From Caballeronia glebae (GTDB taxonomy: Bacteria; Pseudomonadota; Gammaproteobacteria; Burkholderiales; Burkholderiaceae), in the NCBI RefSeq assembly GCF_001545035.1, contig NZ_FCOJ02000027.1, forward strand, positions 1 through 64,000: a stretch of 64,000 nucleotides of DNA, written 5' to 3'. Shown in pieces: positions 1 to 8,937 of this stretch. The stretch's first letter is position 1. Each line of letters begins with the position of its first letter. Under the pieces are notes generated by a model that had not been told where the DNA came from, searched no databases, and worked only from the letters and a program-made list of their open reading frames with translations. The position numbers and the translations under genes were made by a program.

Positions 1-50
1 TGCAGTAATGCATTGAGCTAACTGATACTAATTGCCCGTAAGGCTTGATC
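1..50 (+). rRNA. 23S ribosomal RNA, 3' end only
   Basis: The first ~50 bases match the conserved 3' terminus of betaproteobacterial 23S rRNA (the run ending in GGCTTGATCC, which pairs with the 5' end of the molecule). The rest of the gene lies left of the window. The exact mature end is uncertain by a few bases. Confidence 0.85.
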
Positions 51-204
51 CTATAACCAGTGTGTTTGCGTGCGTGTCGAGTGCGTATTTGCGTGCTTCA
101 TGCACCCCGCTGGCGAGTAACGCGCGTGCAACAATCGCCACCCGAATTCTTTACCGCTTCTTCCCAGATTGGTTGTGCGCCCACAGGCCCACAACAACAA
201 GTCA
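51..204 (+). other. 23S-5S internal transcribed spacer
   Basis: This stretch between the 23S end and the 5S gene has no tRNA and no convincing reading frame. It should be removed during rRNA maturation. Confidence 0.7.
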
Positions 205-321
205 TGCCTGATGACCATAGCGAGTCGGTCCCACCCCTTCCCATCCCGAACAGGACCGTGAAACGACTCCACGCCGATGATAGTGCGGGTTCCCGTGTGA
301 AAGTAGGTAATCGTCAGGCTC
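205..321 (+). rRNA. 5S ribosomal RNA
   Basis: The segment starts TGCCTGATGACC and ends with the complementary GTCAGGCT, giving the closing 5S helix. The internal block with CCCATCCCGAAC and the block with GAAAGTAGGTAATC are the 5S hallmarks seen in Burkholderiales. The length of ~117 bases is normal. It is co-transcribed with the 23S fragment upstream and followed by a strong terminator. Confidence 0.95.
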
Positions 322-337
322 CTCATGCTGAAAGCCA

Positions 338-368
338 AAACCCCACCCCTAAAAGGTGGGGTTTTTGC
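338..368 (+). terminator. Rho-independent terminator of the rRNA operon
   Basis: AAACCCCACC and GGTGGGGTTT form a GC-rich stem around a short CCTAAAA-type loop, followed by a T run. It sits 17 bases after the 5S gene and closes the rrn transcription unit. Confidence 0.9.
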
Positions 369-495
369 GTTTGGGGCGCGTGATTTGCATCGACTGAGTC
401 CGAACTGACATCATCCCGTCTCCGATGCGCGGTTTCAGTCGGTAGAATGGCGTCGAAAGGTTGTACCCGTCATGCCGACCCTTTCCGGAGCGCAT

Positions 496-1140
496 ATGAG
501 AACGAGCCTGTTGATTGCTGCTGTCAGCGCAACCTTGCTTTTCGCGGCGTGCGGCAAGAAGAACGACGCAAACGAGTCGAGCCTGGGCGACGCGATTTCC
601 GCCGACATGAAAACGAACCGCGGTTTGCTATGCCTGAATCGTAGCGGTCGAGGTGTATACGCGTTCCCATCGGTCTATAGCAACCGCGACCTCAACGAGT
701 ATTCGGCTGGCGCGCTGCGCGAACAGCTCGCGGCGCTAGAGAAGAGCGGACTCATCGCGCGCGCGGCGCCGACACCCGCGAACGCCAGCGCCAAGCAGAA
801 TGGCCTCGCGTATAGCCTCACTGGCGAAGGGCAGAAGTACGCGGTCGAGACCAATCGACCCGCCAGCGATCCCAACGCAACGAGCGATCCGCGCGCCTGG
901 ATGCTCTGCTATGCGCACGTCAAGCTGGACAAGGTCGTTGGCTGGACCGAGCCTGATCCGACCGCTCACCGTTCCGACGTCACCTACACCTACAAGCTCG
1001 AAAACGTGGCGCCCTGGGTCGACGATCGCGACATCAAGCGCGCCTTCCCGGAAGTGACCGCCTCCGACCGCGAAGCCGGCGAGACGAAACTGCACATCAT
1101 TCTGGAGCAGCGCGAGAACGGCTGGGTTCGGGTCGACTGA
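496..1140 (+). CDS. Putative lipoprotein of unknown function
   Basis: A 214-residue protein. The start at 496 is preferred over an in-frame ATG at 472 because GGAG lies 5 bases upstream and because it places a proper lipoprotein signal at the N-terminus: a hydrophobic stretch and the lipobox FAAC, with lysylation partners GKKN directly after the cysteine. It is therefore probably anchored in the periplasm after processing by LspA. The remainder is soluble and polar, with a middle region (about residues 60-110) that looks like an alpha/beta or winged-helix-like fold but has no motif I recognise. It stands alone between the rRNA operon and the xylose regulator, and no function is proposed. Confidence 0.8.
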   Translation: MRTSLLIAAVSATLLFAACGKKNDANESSLGDAISADMKTNRGLLCLNRSGRGVYAFPSVYSNRDLNEYSAGALREQLAALEKSGLIARAAPTPANASAKQNGLAYSLTGEGQKYAVETNRPASDPNATSDPRAWMLCYAHVKLDKVVGWTEPDPTAHRSDVTYTYKLENVAPWVDDRDIKRAFPEVTASDREAGETKLHIILEQRENGWVRVD

Positions 1141-1174
1141 ACTCGACTCGACGTTACGCCACGCCAATCGACGC

Positions 1175-2215
1175 ATGCCGACATCCACCTTCGATCGTTC
1201 CGCCGGCCCGCCGCGCATGTCCGACGTCGCGCGCCTCGCCGGCGTTTCGAAGATGACCGTATCGCGCGTGCTCGCCGGCCACAGCGTTGCGCTGGCGACG
1301 CGCGAGCGCGTGCAGAAAGCAATCGACGAACTCGGCTACGTCGCCGATGCCGCCGCCGGTGCTTTATCGTCCGGTCGTTCGGAATTCGTTGCCGTCCTGG
1401 TGCCCTCGCTCGCAAGTTCCAACTTTTCCGACACGGTACGCGGCCTTTCCGCTTCGCTCGAACCGCACGGTCTGCAATTGCTGATCGGCGACACGGACTA
1501 CGATCTGGATCGTGAGGAACGGCTCGTGCGCTCGATGCTGCGTCATCAACCGCGCTGCATCGCGTTGACGGGCTCGCGTCATACGGAGGCGACGCGCACG
1601 CTTTTGCGTCGCTCCGGCGTACCCGTCGTGGAAATGTGGGATTCACCTTCCGATCCGATCGATGCCGCCGTCGGTTTCTCCAACAGCAGCGCCGCACGCG
1701 AAATGGTGCGGTATCTGGCGGACCAGGGCTATGAACGCATCGGCTTTCTGGGCGGGGCGAGCGAGCTGGACCGTCGCGGGCTGGATCGTCTGAAGGGCTT
1801 TCGGGCGCAGATGAAGGCGCTCGGCCTCGACGATCGACGCATCATTCGTCTGGGCGATTCGCCCATCACGATGAGTCACGGCGGCCCCGCAATGGCCGCG
1901 CTGCTCGAAGCCTGGCCCGACACGCAAGCCGTGATGTGCGTGAGCGACATGTCCGCGTTCGGCGCGATAATGGAGTGTCACCGGCGCGGCCTCGTTGTGC
2001 CGGACGATATCGCCGTCGCGGGCTTCGGTAATTTCGAAGTGGCCGCGTGCTGCACGCCATCGATCACGACGGTTTCCGTCGACGCATACGGCATCGGCTT
2101 GCGCACGGGCGAGACCTTGCTTGCGGCGCTGGAAGCGCGCGATCAGGGCGTCGCGGGACCGGCCGGCAAGCGCGTGCGTGTCGCGTATTCTGTGGTGCCG
2201 CGCGCGAGTGCCTGA
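1175..2215 (+). CDS. LacI-family transcriptional regulator of the xylD-xylB genes
   Basis: 346 residues, the usual length for the family. An N-terminal LacI helix-turn-helix begins around residue 15 (MSDVARLAGVSKMTVSRVL), followed by a hinge helix and a periplasmic-binding-protein-like effector domain to the end. A second possible start at residue 15 (1217) would still keep the HTH. The gene is in the same direction as xylD and the gap between them holds a perfect palindrome of the type bound by LacI-family proteins, so it probably represses xylD-xylB and is released by xylose, xylonate or a related sugar acid. The similarity of the palindrome to GntR/IdnR gluconate operators means the effector could instead be another aldonate. 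Confidence 0.88.
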   Translation: MPTSTFDRSAGPPRMSDVARLAGVSKMTVSRVLAGHSVALATRERVQKAIDELGYVADAAAGALSSGRSEFVAVLVPSLASSNFSDTVRGLSASLEPHGLQLLIGDTDYDLDREERLVRSMLRHQPRCIALTGSRHTEATRTLLRRSGVPVVEMWDSPSDPIDAAVGFSNSSAAREMVRYLADQGYERIGFLGGASELDRRGLDRLKGFRAQMKALGLDDRRIIRLGDSPITMSHGGPAMAALLEAWPDTQAVMCVSDMSAFGAIMECHRRGLVVPDDIAVAGFGNFEVAACCTPSITTVSVDAYGIGLRTGETLLAALEARDQGVAGPAGKRVRVAYSVVPRASA

Positions 2216-2255
2216 GCCGAAGCAGTGCGGCGAATGCGTGCTAACATGGTCCGAA

Positions 2256-2271
2256 ATGTTACCGGTAACTT
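2256..2271. promoter_or_regulatory. Operator palindrome upstream of xylD
   Basis: The core GTTACCGGTAAC (2258-2269) is a perfect 12-base inverted repeat, within ATGTTACCGGTAACTT. It closely resembles the E. coli GntR/IdnR operator consensus (ATGTTACC.GTAACAT) recalled from the literature. It lies 62 bases before the xylD start and directly after a LacI-family gene, so it is the likely target of that regulator. Confidence 0.75.
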
Positions 2272-2333
2272 GAACATAACAAACAGCGTCGGCGCTCATG
2301 CCGAACGACTGTGAATCAAGGAGAGACATTCCC

Positions 2334-4118
2334 ATGCCCCAACAGAATCTCAAGCGCCTGCGCAGCCAGGAGTGGTTCGACGATCCCTCGCACGCCGACA
2401 TGACCGCGCTATACGTCGAGCGCTTCATGAACTACGGGCTGACGCGCGAGGAGTTGCAGTCGGGTCGCCCGATCATCGGCATTGCGCAGACCGGCAGCGA
2501 TCTCGCGCCGTGCAATCGTCACCACATCGAACTTGCCGCGCGCACGAAGGCGGGTATTCGCGATGCCGGCGGCATTCCGATGGAATTTCCCGTGCATCCG
2601 CTCGCGGAGCAGAGCCGTCGTCCGACCGCCGCGCTGGACCGCAATCTCGCCTACCTCGGCCTCGTCGAAATCCTGCACGGCTTTCCGCTCGATGGCGTGG
2701 TGCTCACCACCGGGTGCGACAAGACCACGCCCGCGTGCCTGATGGCGGCGGCCACCGTCGACATGCCGGCGATCGTCCTGTCGGGCGGCCCGATGCTCGA
2801 CGGATGGTACGAAGGCAAGCGCGTCGGTTCGGGCACGGTGATCTGGCACGCGCGCAATCTGCTCGCAGCGGGCGAGATCGACTATGAAGGCTTCATGCGC
2901 CTGACGACCGCATCGTCGCCTTCGATCGGCCATTGCAACACGATGGGCACGGCGCTCTCGATGAACAGCATCGCCGAAGCGCTCGGCATGTCCTTGCCGA
3001 CGTGCGCGAGCATTCCAGCCGCGTATCGCGAGCGCGGACAGATGGCGTATGCCACGGGCAAGCGCATCGTCGACATGGTGCGCGAGGATCTGAAGCCGTC
3101 GAAGATCATGACGCGCGATGCTTTTATCAACGCGATCGTCGTCGCATCGGCGCTGGGCGCATCGACGAATTGCCCGCCGCATCTGATCGCGATTGCGCGG
3201 CACATGGGCATCGAGTTGAGTCTCGACGACTGGCAGCGCCACGGCGAGCAAGTGCCGCTCATCGTGAACTGCATGCCCGCGGGCGAATATCTCGGTGAGA
3301 GCTTTCATCGCTCGGGCGGAGTGCCCGCAGTGATCCGGCAACTCGACGAAGCGAGACTCATCGAGCGCGATTGTCTGACGGTATCGGGCCGCACGATCGG
3401 CGAGATTGCAAGCGATGCCCCCGCCGCCGACAACGAAGTCATCCGCACCGCCGGCGATCCGCTGAAACACGGCGCGGGCTTCGTGGTCCTGTCGGGCAAC
3501 TTCTTCGATAGCGCCATCATGAAGATGTCGGTCGTCGGCGATGCGTTCAGGAAAACCTATCTGAGCGCGCCGGGCGCGGAGAACATGTTCGAAGCCCGCG
3601 CGATCGTCTTCGACGGCCCCGAGGACTACCATGCGCGCATCAACGATCCGTCGCTCGAAATCGACGAGCAATGCATTCTCGTGATTCGCGGTTGCGGCAC
3701 CGTGGGTTATCCCGGCAGCGCGGAAGTCGTGAATATGGCGCCGCCCGCCGAGTTGATCAAGCGCGGCATCGATTCGCTGCCCTGCATGGGCGACGGCCGG
3801 CAAAGCGGCACGTCCGCGAGCCCGTCGATTCTCAACATGTCGCCCGAAGCGGCTGTCGGCGGCGGTCTCGCGCTGCTGCGCACGAACGACAGGATTCGCG
3901 TCGATCTGAACGCGCGCAGCGTGAACGTGCTGCTCGATGAAGCCGAGCTCGAAAGCCGCCGCGCACAATCCGCATTCGCCGCGCCGGTTGCGCAGACGCC
4001 GTGGCAGGAGTTGTATCGGCAGACGGTCGGACAGTTGTCGACCGGCGGATGTCTGGAGCCCGCGACGCTGTATCTGAAGGTCATCGAAACGCGCGGCAAT
4101 CCGCGTCACTCACACTGA
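2334..4118 (+). CDS. xylD: D-xylonate dehydratase (IlvD/Edd family)
   Basis: This 594-residue cytoplasmic Fe-S dehydratase should convert D-xylonate to 2-keto-3-deoxy-D-xylonate in oxidative xylose catabolism. The sequence follows recalled Caulobacter XylD closely along its length: GIAQTGSDLAPCNRH near residue 55, LTTGCDKTTPACL (Cys cluster ligand) near 125, GHCNTMGTA near 200 and DGRQSGTSASPS near 490, ending in a similar PRHSH tail. The start at 2334 is chosen because AAGGAGA lies about 9 bases upstream; an ATG at 2298 lacks such a site. It is followed 10 bases later by the xylose dehydrogenase gene, forming a two-gene unit. L-arabonate dehydratase is a near relative and cannot be fully excluded. 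Confidence 0.9.
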   Translation: MPQQNLKRLRSQEWFDDPSHADMTALYVERFMNYGLTREELQSGRPIIGIAQTGSDLAPCNRHHIELAARTKAGIRDAGGIPMEFPVHPLAEQSRRPTAALDRNLAYLGLVEILHGFPLDGVVLTTGCDKTTPACLMAAATVDMPAIVLSGGPMLDGWYEGKRVGSGTVIWHARNLLAAGEIDYEGFMRLTTASSPSIGHCNTMGTALSMNSIAEALGMSLPTCASIPAAYRERGQMAYATGKRIVDMVREDLKPSKIMTRDAFINAIVVASALGASTNCPPHLIAIARHMGIELSLDDWQRHGEQVPLIVNCMPAGEYLGESFHRSGGVPAVIRQLDEARLIERDCLTVSGRTIGEIASDAPAADNEVIRTAGDPLKHGAGFVVLSGNFFDSAIMKMSVVGDAFRKTYLSAPGAENMFEARAIVFDGPEDYHARINDPSLEIDEQCILVIRGCGTVGYPGSAEVVNMAPPAELIKRGIDSLPCMGDGRQSGTSASPSILNMSPEAAVGGGLALLRTNDRIRVDLNARSVNVLLDEAELESRRAQSAFAAPVAQTPWQELYRQTVGQLSTGGCLEPATLYLKVIETRGNPRHSH

Positions 4119-4128
4119 GCGAGCCGCC

Positions 4129-4896
4129 ATGTCCTATGCCATCTATCCGAGTCTTGCGGGCAAGCGTGTTGTCGTGACGGGCGGCGGCAGCGGCATCGGC
4201 GCGGCGATCGTCGAGGCGTTCGCGAAGCAGGGCGCGCGCGTGTTCTTCATCGACGTTGCCGAGGCCGATTCGCGGCAACTCGAACAGACGCTCGCAAGCG
4301 AGAAGCATACGCCGCAGTTTCTGCATTGCGATTTGCGCGATGCAAATGCTATCGAGAAAACCTTTGGCGAGATCGTGGACGTTGCCGGTTCCATCGACGT
4401 GCTGGTGAACAATGCCGCGAGCGACGACCGTCATCAGTGGGACGACGTGAGCGCCGCATACTGGGACGAACGCATGGCCGTGAATCTGCGGCATCAGTTC
4501 TTCTGCGCGCAGGCGGCGGCAAAGCGCATGCGCGCGCAACGGCACGGCTCGATCGTGAACATGGGCTCGATTTCATGGCATCTCGCGCTGCCCGATCTCA
4601 CGCTCTACATGACCGCGAAGGCCGCGATCGAAGGGCTCACGCGCGGTCTTGCGCGCGAACTCGGCGCGCACGGCATTCGCGTGAACACGGTGATTCCGGG
4701 CGCGGTGCGCACACCGCGTCAGATGAAGCTATGGCAGTCGCCCGAGAGCGAGGCGAAGCTTCTCGCGCAGCAATGCCTGCATGAGCGGATCGACCCAGAA
4801 CACATCGCGCGGATGGTGCTATTCCTCGCATCCGACGATTCGGCCCGCTGCACCGCGCGCGACTATTACGTCGATGCCGGATGGTTCGGGACGTAA
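4129..4896 (+). CDS. xylB: D-xylose 1-dehydrogenase (NAD-dependent SDR)
   Basis: A 255-residue short-chain dehydrogenase predicted to oxidise D-xylose to xylonolactone, the first step before XylD. The Rossmann glycine motif TGGGSGIG is near residue 17, NNA near 90, and the catalytic Ser-Tyr-Lys triad appears as SISW...LYMTAK around 144-163. The N-terminus (SYAIYPSLAGKRVV) and the C-terminal VDAGW resemble recalled Caulobacter XylB strongly, more so than generic SDRs. It is 10 bases downstream of xylD. A lactonase and the later Weimberg enzymes (keto-deoxyxylonate dehydratase, ketoglutarate semialdehyde dehydrogenase) are not in the window, so they must be elsewhere. Confidence 0.88.
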   Translation: MSYAIYPSLAGKRVVVTGGGSGIGAAIVEAFAKQGARVFFIDVAEADSRQLEQTLASEKHTPQFLHCDLRDANAIEKTFGEIVDVAGSIDVLVNNAASDDRHQWDDVSAAYWDERMAVNLRHQFFCAQAAAKRMRAQRHGSIVNMGSISWHLALPDLTLYMTAKAAIEGLTRGLARELGAHGIRVNTVIPGAVRTPRQMKLWQSPESEAKLLAQQCLHERIDPEHIARMVLFLASDDSARCTARDYYVDAGWFGT

Positions 4897-4922
4897 CGAC
4901 ATAACGGCGGCTGATCCACGCT

Positions 4923-5255
4923 TCACACGCGCACGTCGCGCCGCCGGACCACTTTCGGCGTCGCCTTGACCGTCGGCATCGTGCCGCTTTCGATGTAGTG
5001 CTGCACGGCGTCGGCGGCTTCGTGGTAGTCGCGTTCGTCGAGCCAATGCCAGATCGCCGCGAGAAAGAGGCCGAGCCCCGCATGCCCGCAATGGGCGATG
5101 ACCTCCGTGATGCCTCCCACGAGCGCCTCGTCGCGGCCTTCGGGACGCATTGCGCTTGCCAGATGAGATGCGGTGCGCGAAACCAGCATCGCGTGCATCG
5201 TGTGCAATTGCGGGTTGAACGTGTTTATTGCGTTTATTTTTTGACTGCCACTCAT
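4923..5255 (-). CDS. Conserved hypothetical protein (110 residues)
   Basis: The reading frame starting MSGSQKINAINTF is chosen because upstream extension to 5708 runs antisense through the neighbouring lipoprotein gene and has no protein-like start. The product is soluble and mostly helical, with a His/Cys pair (AHCGHAG) near residue 55 and a helix-rich middle containing LAAIWHWLDERDYHEA, then a basic tail (KVVRRRDVRV). It is convergent with xylB, 26 bases away. No family is recognised. Confidence 0.65.
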   Translation of the reverse strand: MSGSQKINAINTFNPQLHTMHAMLVSRTASHLASAMRPEGRDEALVGGITEVIAHCGHAGLGLFLAAIWHWLDERDYHEAADAVQHYIESGTMPTVKATPKVVRRRDVRV

Positions 5256-5543
5256 GACGCCCCCGTCTTTGACACTGGCCGCTACGTGCCGGAATGCGAT
5301 GTCCGCATCCGAAAAAAAAGCACGCGCCGCGATTGGATTTTCGATAGCGCCTCGTTTTGGCGCTGAGGCGATTGAATGCAAGAAGCGGGCCGACTGCGCC
5401 TTCAGGCGATGAATCGCTCCGCCTTGCCTTGCGGGGCGCGGCGCAAGGCGGGCCTTCCGGTCATCCGACGAAAGCGCGGGCAGCGCGCTTTCCATGCATT
5501 CCGTACAATCGAATGCCCCGCGAGGTGCGCAAACCGTCAAAAC

Positions 5544-6713
5544 ATGCAACTTTCCGCTTTTTGCTCCGATGTGTTCGCCCGACGTCCTCACGTCGCGTTG
5601 TGCGCGCTCGCGTTGCTCGCGGGATGCTCGTCGGGCACGCCGGCGCGCAGCCAGGAAGCCGCGTCGCAACAGCAACAGAAAAGTAAACAGCCGCAGCCGC
5701 TGCATCACGCGAAGCGCACCTCATCGGGCTATGAAAACAACTACGGGAATTTGCCGCGCGAATCGTTTTTGAAGTGGCGCTGGGAGCGCTTCACGCAGGG
5801 ATTGCCGAAACCGCCCGCGAACGGATATGGGTTTCCGATGGCGCATCCCGACATCGCGTGGCTCAAGGCCAACCGCACCGCCGACACGCTCACGTGGATC
5901 GGTCACGCGAGCGCACTGGTGCAGATCGACGGCGTGAACATCCTCACCGATCCCGTGTTTTCCGAACGCGCTTCGCCATTCTCGTTCGTCGGTCCGAAGC
6001 GCAAGACGCCGCCCGGTCTCACGCTCGACGAGCTGCCGCATATCGACATCGTGCTGATCTCGCACAATCACTACGATCATCTCGACAAGCCGAGCATCGA
6101 AGCGCTCGCCGGCCAGCCGGGCGGGCCGCCGCGCTTTCTCGTGCCGCTCGGCATCAAGCAATGGATGAACGATATTGGCGTGACGAACGTGGAAGAACTC
6201 GACTGGAGCGACGAGACCCACGCCGCCGGCCTCGATATCTGGTTCGTGCCAAGCCAGCACTGGTCCGCGCGCACGCCGTTCGACCGCGCGGAAACGCTGT
6301 GGGGCGGCTGGGTCGTGAAGACGCCGGCCGGCGCGGCGCACCCGTATTCGTTTTACTTCGCGGGCGACACGGGTTATTCGCCGGACTTCCGCGATATCGG
6401 CGCGCGTTTCGGCGGCTTCGATCTCGCGCTCATTCCGATCGGCGCCTACGAGCCGCGCTGGTTCATGCACGCGCAGCACGTCGATCCCGAGGAAGCGGTG
6501 CGCGTCTTCCAGGACATTCACGCGAAGAAAGCGATCGGCATTCACTGGGGCTCGTTCGAGCTGACCGACGAGCCGCTCGACGAACCGCCGCATCGTCTGG
6601 CCGAAGCCGTGCGCCGCGCCGGTCTGCCTGCGGACGCATTCACCGTGCTGAAACACGGCGAAATGATTCATCTCGACACGCCGAACTCAAGCGCCGCCAC
6701 AATCGGTCGTTAA
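5544..6713 (+). CDS. MBL-fold metallohydrolase lipoprotein (NAPE-PLD/UlaG-like)
   Basis: 389 residues. The start at 5544 gives a lipoprotein signal with lipobox LLAGC about 25 residues in, while the longer frame from 5376 adds a non-signal, arginine-rich leader. The metallo-beta-lactamase metal motif is HNHYDHLD (HxHxDH) near residue 175, with later ligands in FAGDTGYSPD and the final histidine in AIGIHWGSFE. The pattern and length fit the N-acyl-phosphatidylethanolamine phospholipase D-like branch, so a phosphodiester lipid or related substrate in the periplasm is possible, but the substrate is not determinable. The 288 bases upstream (5256-5543), between divergent genes, show no gene and presumably carry both promoters. 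Confidence 0.82.
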   Translation: MQLSAFCSDVFARRPHVALCALALLAGCSSGTPARSQEAASQQQQKSKQPQPLHHAKRTSSGYENNYGNLPRESFLKWRWERFTQGLPKPPANGYGFPMAHPDIAWLKANRTADTLTWIGHASALVQIDGVNILTDPVFSERASPFSFVGPKRKTPPGLTLDELPHIDIVLISHNHYDHLDKPSIEALAGQPGGPPRFLVPLGIKQWMNDIGVTNVEELDWSDETHAAGLDIWFVPSQHWSARTPFDRAETLWGGWVVKTPAGAAHPYSFYFAGDTGYSPDFRDIGARFGGFDLALIPIGAYEPRWFMHAQHVDPEEAVRVFQDIHAKKAIGIHWGSFELTDEPLDEPPHRLAEAVRRAGLPADAFTVLKHGEMIHLDTPNSSAATIGR

Positions 6714-6771
6714 CACGGTCTGACGGCGCGTCATTCACGCGCGGTAATTCATCCTGCAATCGAGGCGTCTC

Positions 6772-8454
6772 ATGATCGAGGCGCGCTCGGCGCGGCGATC
6801 GTCTTTATCCACTGATAGGCTCAAACGCGTGAAGCAACTATCCATTCGGCATCGCATTCTGGCGAGCTTCGGCATCATTCTTAGCTTGATGCTGGTCATG
6901 GCCGCACTGTCGTACACGCTGCTCGGCGGAATCGATCGCGAAGCGAAGAGCCTCGAAGACGATTCGATGCTCGGCTTCGCGCTCTCCAGCGATCTTCGCG
7001 CGGCGTGGTTCGAGAATTACACGATCACGCAGCGGCTCGTCTTCATCGACAACGACGCGGAGCAGATCCGCCGCGACACGCAGCGTCTCACCGAAACGCG
7101 CGCGAGCGTCGACAAGTTGATGGACGCCTACGTGCCCACCATCTTCGAAGACGAAGACCGCCGCCTCTTCAACGACTTCAAGCGCCAGCGCGACCTCTAC
7201 GTTCCGGTGCAGGATCAGGCGCTGCGCGAACTCGCAAGTTCGAAGGACGCGGCCGTCGCAACCTTCAACACGCGTCTCACGCCGGCCTGGGAAGCGGGGC
7301 AGGCCGCGACGCGCGCGCTCGTCGAGCACAACGAAACCTTCAACGCGAAATCGGTGGAAAGCATTCGCGGCTCGGTGCAGAAATCGGAGGCGACGCTCAT
7401 CGTCATCATGCTGATTGCGATCGCGGCGGCGGCGGTGCTCGGCTTCATGCTGATGAAAGCGCTGACGGTGCCGATGCTGCGCATGGTCGATGTCGTCGAC
7501 AAGATGCGCACCGGCGATCTCACGCAGCGCCTCGCGCTCGCGCGCCGCGACGAGTTCGGCACGCTGGAGGCGGGCTTCAACCGCATGACCGACGAGCTCA
7601 CGGGTCTCGTCGGCCAGGCGCAGAAATCGGCTGTGCAGGTGACGACGTCGGTATCGGAGATCGCCGCGACCGCGCGCGAACAGCAGGCCACCGCGAGCGA
7701 AACGGCGGCGACGACGACCGAAATCGGCGCGACCTCGCGAGAGATTTTCGCGACCGCGCGCGATCTCGTGCGCACGATGAACGAAGTGTCGGGCGTGGCG
7801 GAGCAGTCGGCGGCGCTCGCGGGCACGGGCCAGGCGGGACTCACGCGCATGGAGGAAACCATGCGCCTCGTGATGGAAGCGGCCGGCTCGGTGAACGGCA
7901 AGCTCGCGATCCTCAACGAGAAAGCGGGCAACATCAATCAGGTCGTCGCGACCATCACGAAAGTTGCAGATCAAACTAATCTGCTTTCACTGAACGCGGC
8001 GATCGAAGCGGAGAAAGCCGGCGAGTACGGGCGCGGCTTCGCGGTCGTCGCCACCGAGATTCGCCGTCTCGCCGATCAGACCGCCGTCGCCACGTTCGAC
8101 ATCGAGCAGATGGTGAAGGAGATTCAATCGGCCGTCGCCGCGGGCGTGATGGGCATGGACAAATTCTCCGAGGAAGTGCGCCGCGGCATGCTCGACGTGC
8201 AGCAAGTGGGCGGACAGCTTTCGCAGATCATCCATCAGGTGCAGACGCTCGCGCCGCGTGTCTCGATGATCAACGAAGGCATGCAGACGCAGGCCACCGG
8301 CGCGGACCAGATTTCGCAGGCGCTCTCGCAACTCTCCGAAGCCGCGCAGCAGACGGCCGAGTCGCTGCGCCAGTCGTCGCAGGCGATCGACGATCTCACG
8401 CATGTCGCGAACGGCCTGCGTACCGGCGTGTCGCGCTTCAAGGTCGCCGCTTAA
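6772..8454 (+). CDS. wspA: WspA surface-sensing methyl-accepting chemoreceptor
   Basis: A 560-residue inner-membrane receptor and the first gene of the wsp operon. Hydrophobic segments lie at about 29-51 and 207-230 with a ~155-residue helical periplasmic domain between them. A HAMP domain (to ~285) and a methyl-accepting signalling domain follow, whose conserved hairpin tip [17 protein letters not shown] lies near residue 415. In the Pseudomonas paradigm WspA senses surface contact or envelope stress and controls the WspE kinase rather than flagellar motors. GAGG sits 9 bases before the ATG. An in-frame GTG 20 codons later ([10 protein letters not shown]) is a less likely start. Confidence 0.92.
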   Translation: MIEARSARRSSLSTDRLKRVKQLSIRHRILASFGIILSLMLVMAALSYTLLGGIDREAKSLEDDSMLGFALSSDLRAAWFENYTITQRLVFIDNDAEQIRRDTQRLTETRASVDKLMDAYVPTIFEDEDRRLFNDFKRQRDLYVPVQDQALRELASSKDAAVATFNTRLTPAWEAGQAATRALVEHNETFNAKSVESIRGSVQKSEATLIVIMLIAIAAAAVLGFMLMKALTVPMLRMVDVVDKMRTGDLTQRLALARRDEFGTLEAGFNRMTDELTGLVGQAQKSAVQVTTSVSEIAATAREQQATASETAATTTEIGATSREIFATARDLVRTMNEVSGVAEQSAALAGTGQAGLTRMEETMRLVMEAAGSVNGKLAILNEKAGNINQVVATITKVADQTNLLSLNAAIEAEKAGEYGRGFAVVATEIRRLADQTAVATFDIEQMVKEIQSAVAAGVMGMDKFSEEVRRGMLDVQQVGGQLSQIIHQVQTLAPRVSMINEGMQTQATGADQISQALSQLSEAAQQTAESLRQSSQAIDDLTHVANGLRTGVSRFKVAA

Positions 8455-8466
8455 GGCCGGGCCGCG

Positions 8467-8937
8467 ATGCTTTTCATCCAGTTCACGCTCGGGACCGACC
8501 GCTATCTGCTCGACAGCGCGCAGGTCGAACGCATGCTGCCGCTCGCGCCACTGAAGGCTCTGCCGGGCGCGCCCGCATGGGTCGCGGGCGTGCTCGACTA
8601 CGAAGGCGCGAGTGTGCCTGTCATCGATATCGCCGCGCTCGCGCTTACGCGTCCATCGCACGAGAGACTGTCGACGCGGCTCGCGCTCGTCGCGTATCCG
8701 CGTCGCGGCGGCGATGGCGCGAGGGTGCATCATCGGCTCGGTCTCGTGCTCGAACAGGCGACGCGCACCGTCACGTTCGATGCCGCTTCGTTCGCCGATG
8801 CGGGCATCGACACGCCGCACGCGCGCTATCTCGGTCCGCTCACGCGTGACGAGCAAGGGCTGTTGCAATGGGTCCGCATCGAGCATCTTTTGCCCGATGA
8901 CGTGCACGCGCTGCTCTTCGCCGGGAGCGAAGCATGA
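8467..8937 (+). CDS. wspB: WspB CheW-like coupling protein
   Basis: A 156-residue single CheW domain (FIQFTLGTDRYLLD start, VAGVLDYEGASVPVIDI core) that should bridge WspA and the WspE kinase in the cytoplasm. It starts 12 bases after wspA and its stop overlaps the wspC start by 4 bases (ATGA), indicating translational coupling. Its place between receptor and CheR-type gene is the canonical wsp order. Confidence 0.9.
   Translation: MLFIQFTLGTDRYLLDSAQVERMLPLAPLKALPGAPAWVAGVLDYEGASVPVIDIAALALTRPSHERLSTRLALVAYPRRGGDGARVHHRLGLVLEQATRTVTFDAASFADAGIDTPHARYLGPLTRDEQGLLQWVRIEHLLPDDVHALLFAGSEA

Noticed and set aside
60..383. Open reading frame of 107 codons across the 23S-5S spacer and 5S gene
   Set aside because: It runs through the 5S rRNA and its terminator; the translation has no protein character.
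2409..4109. Long antisense frame opposite xylD
   Set aside because: GC-rich codon bias opens long shadow frames; the product is Arg/His-rich with no motif, whereas xylD has clear family blocks.
4923..5708. 261-residue version of the minus-strand gene after xylB
   Set aside because: The upstream two-thirds runs opposite the lipoprotein signal region of the MBL gene; only the last 110 residues look protein-like.
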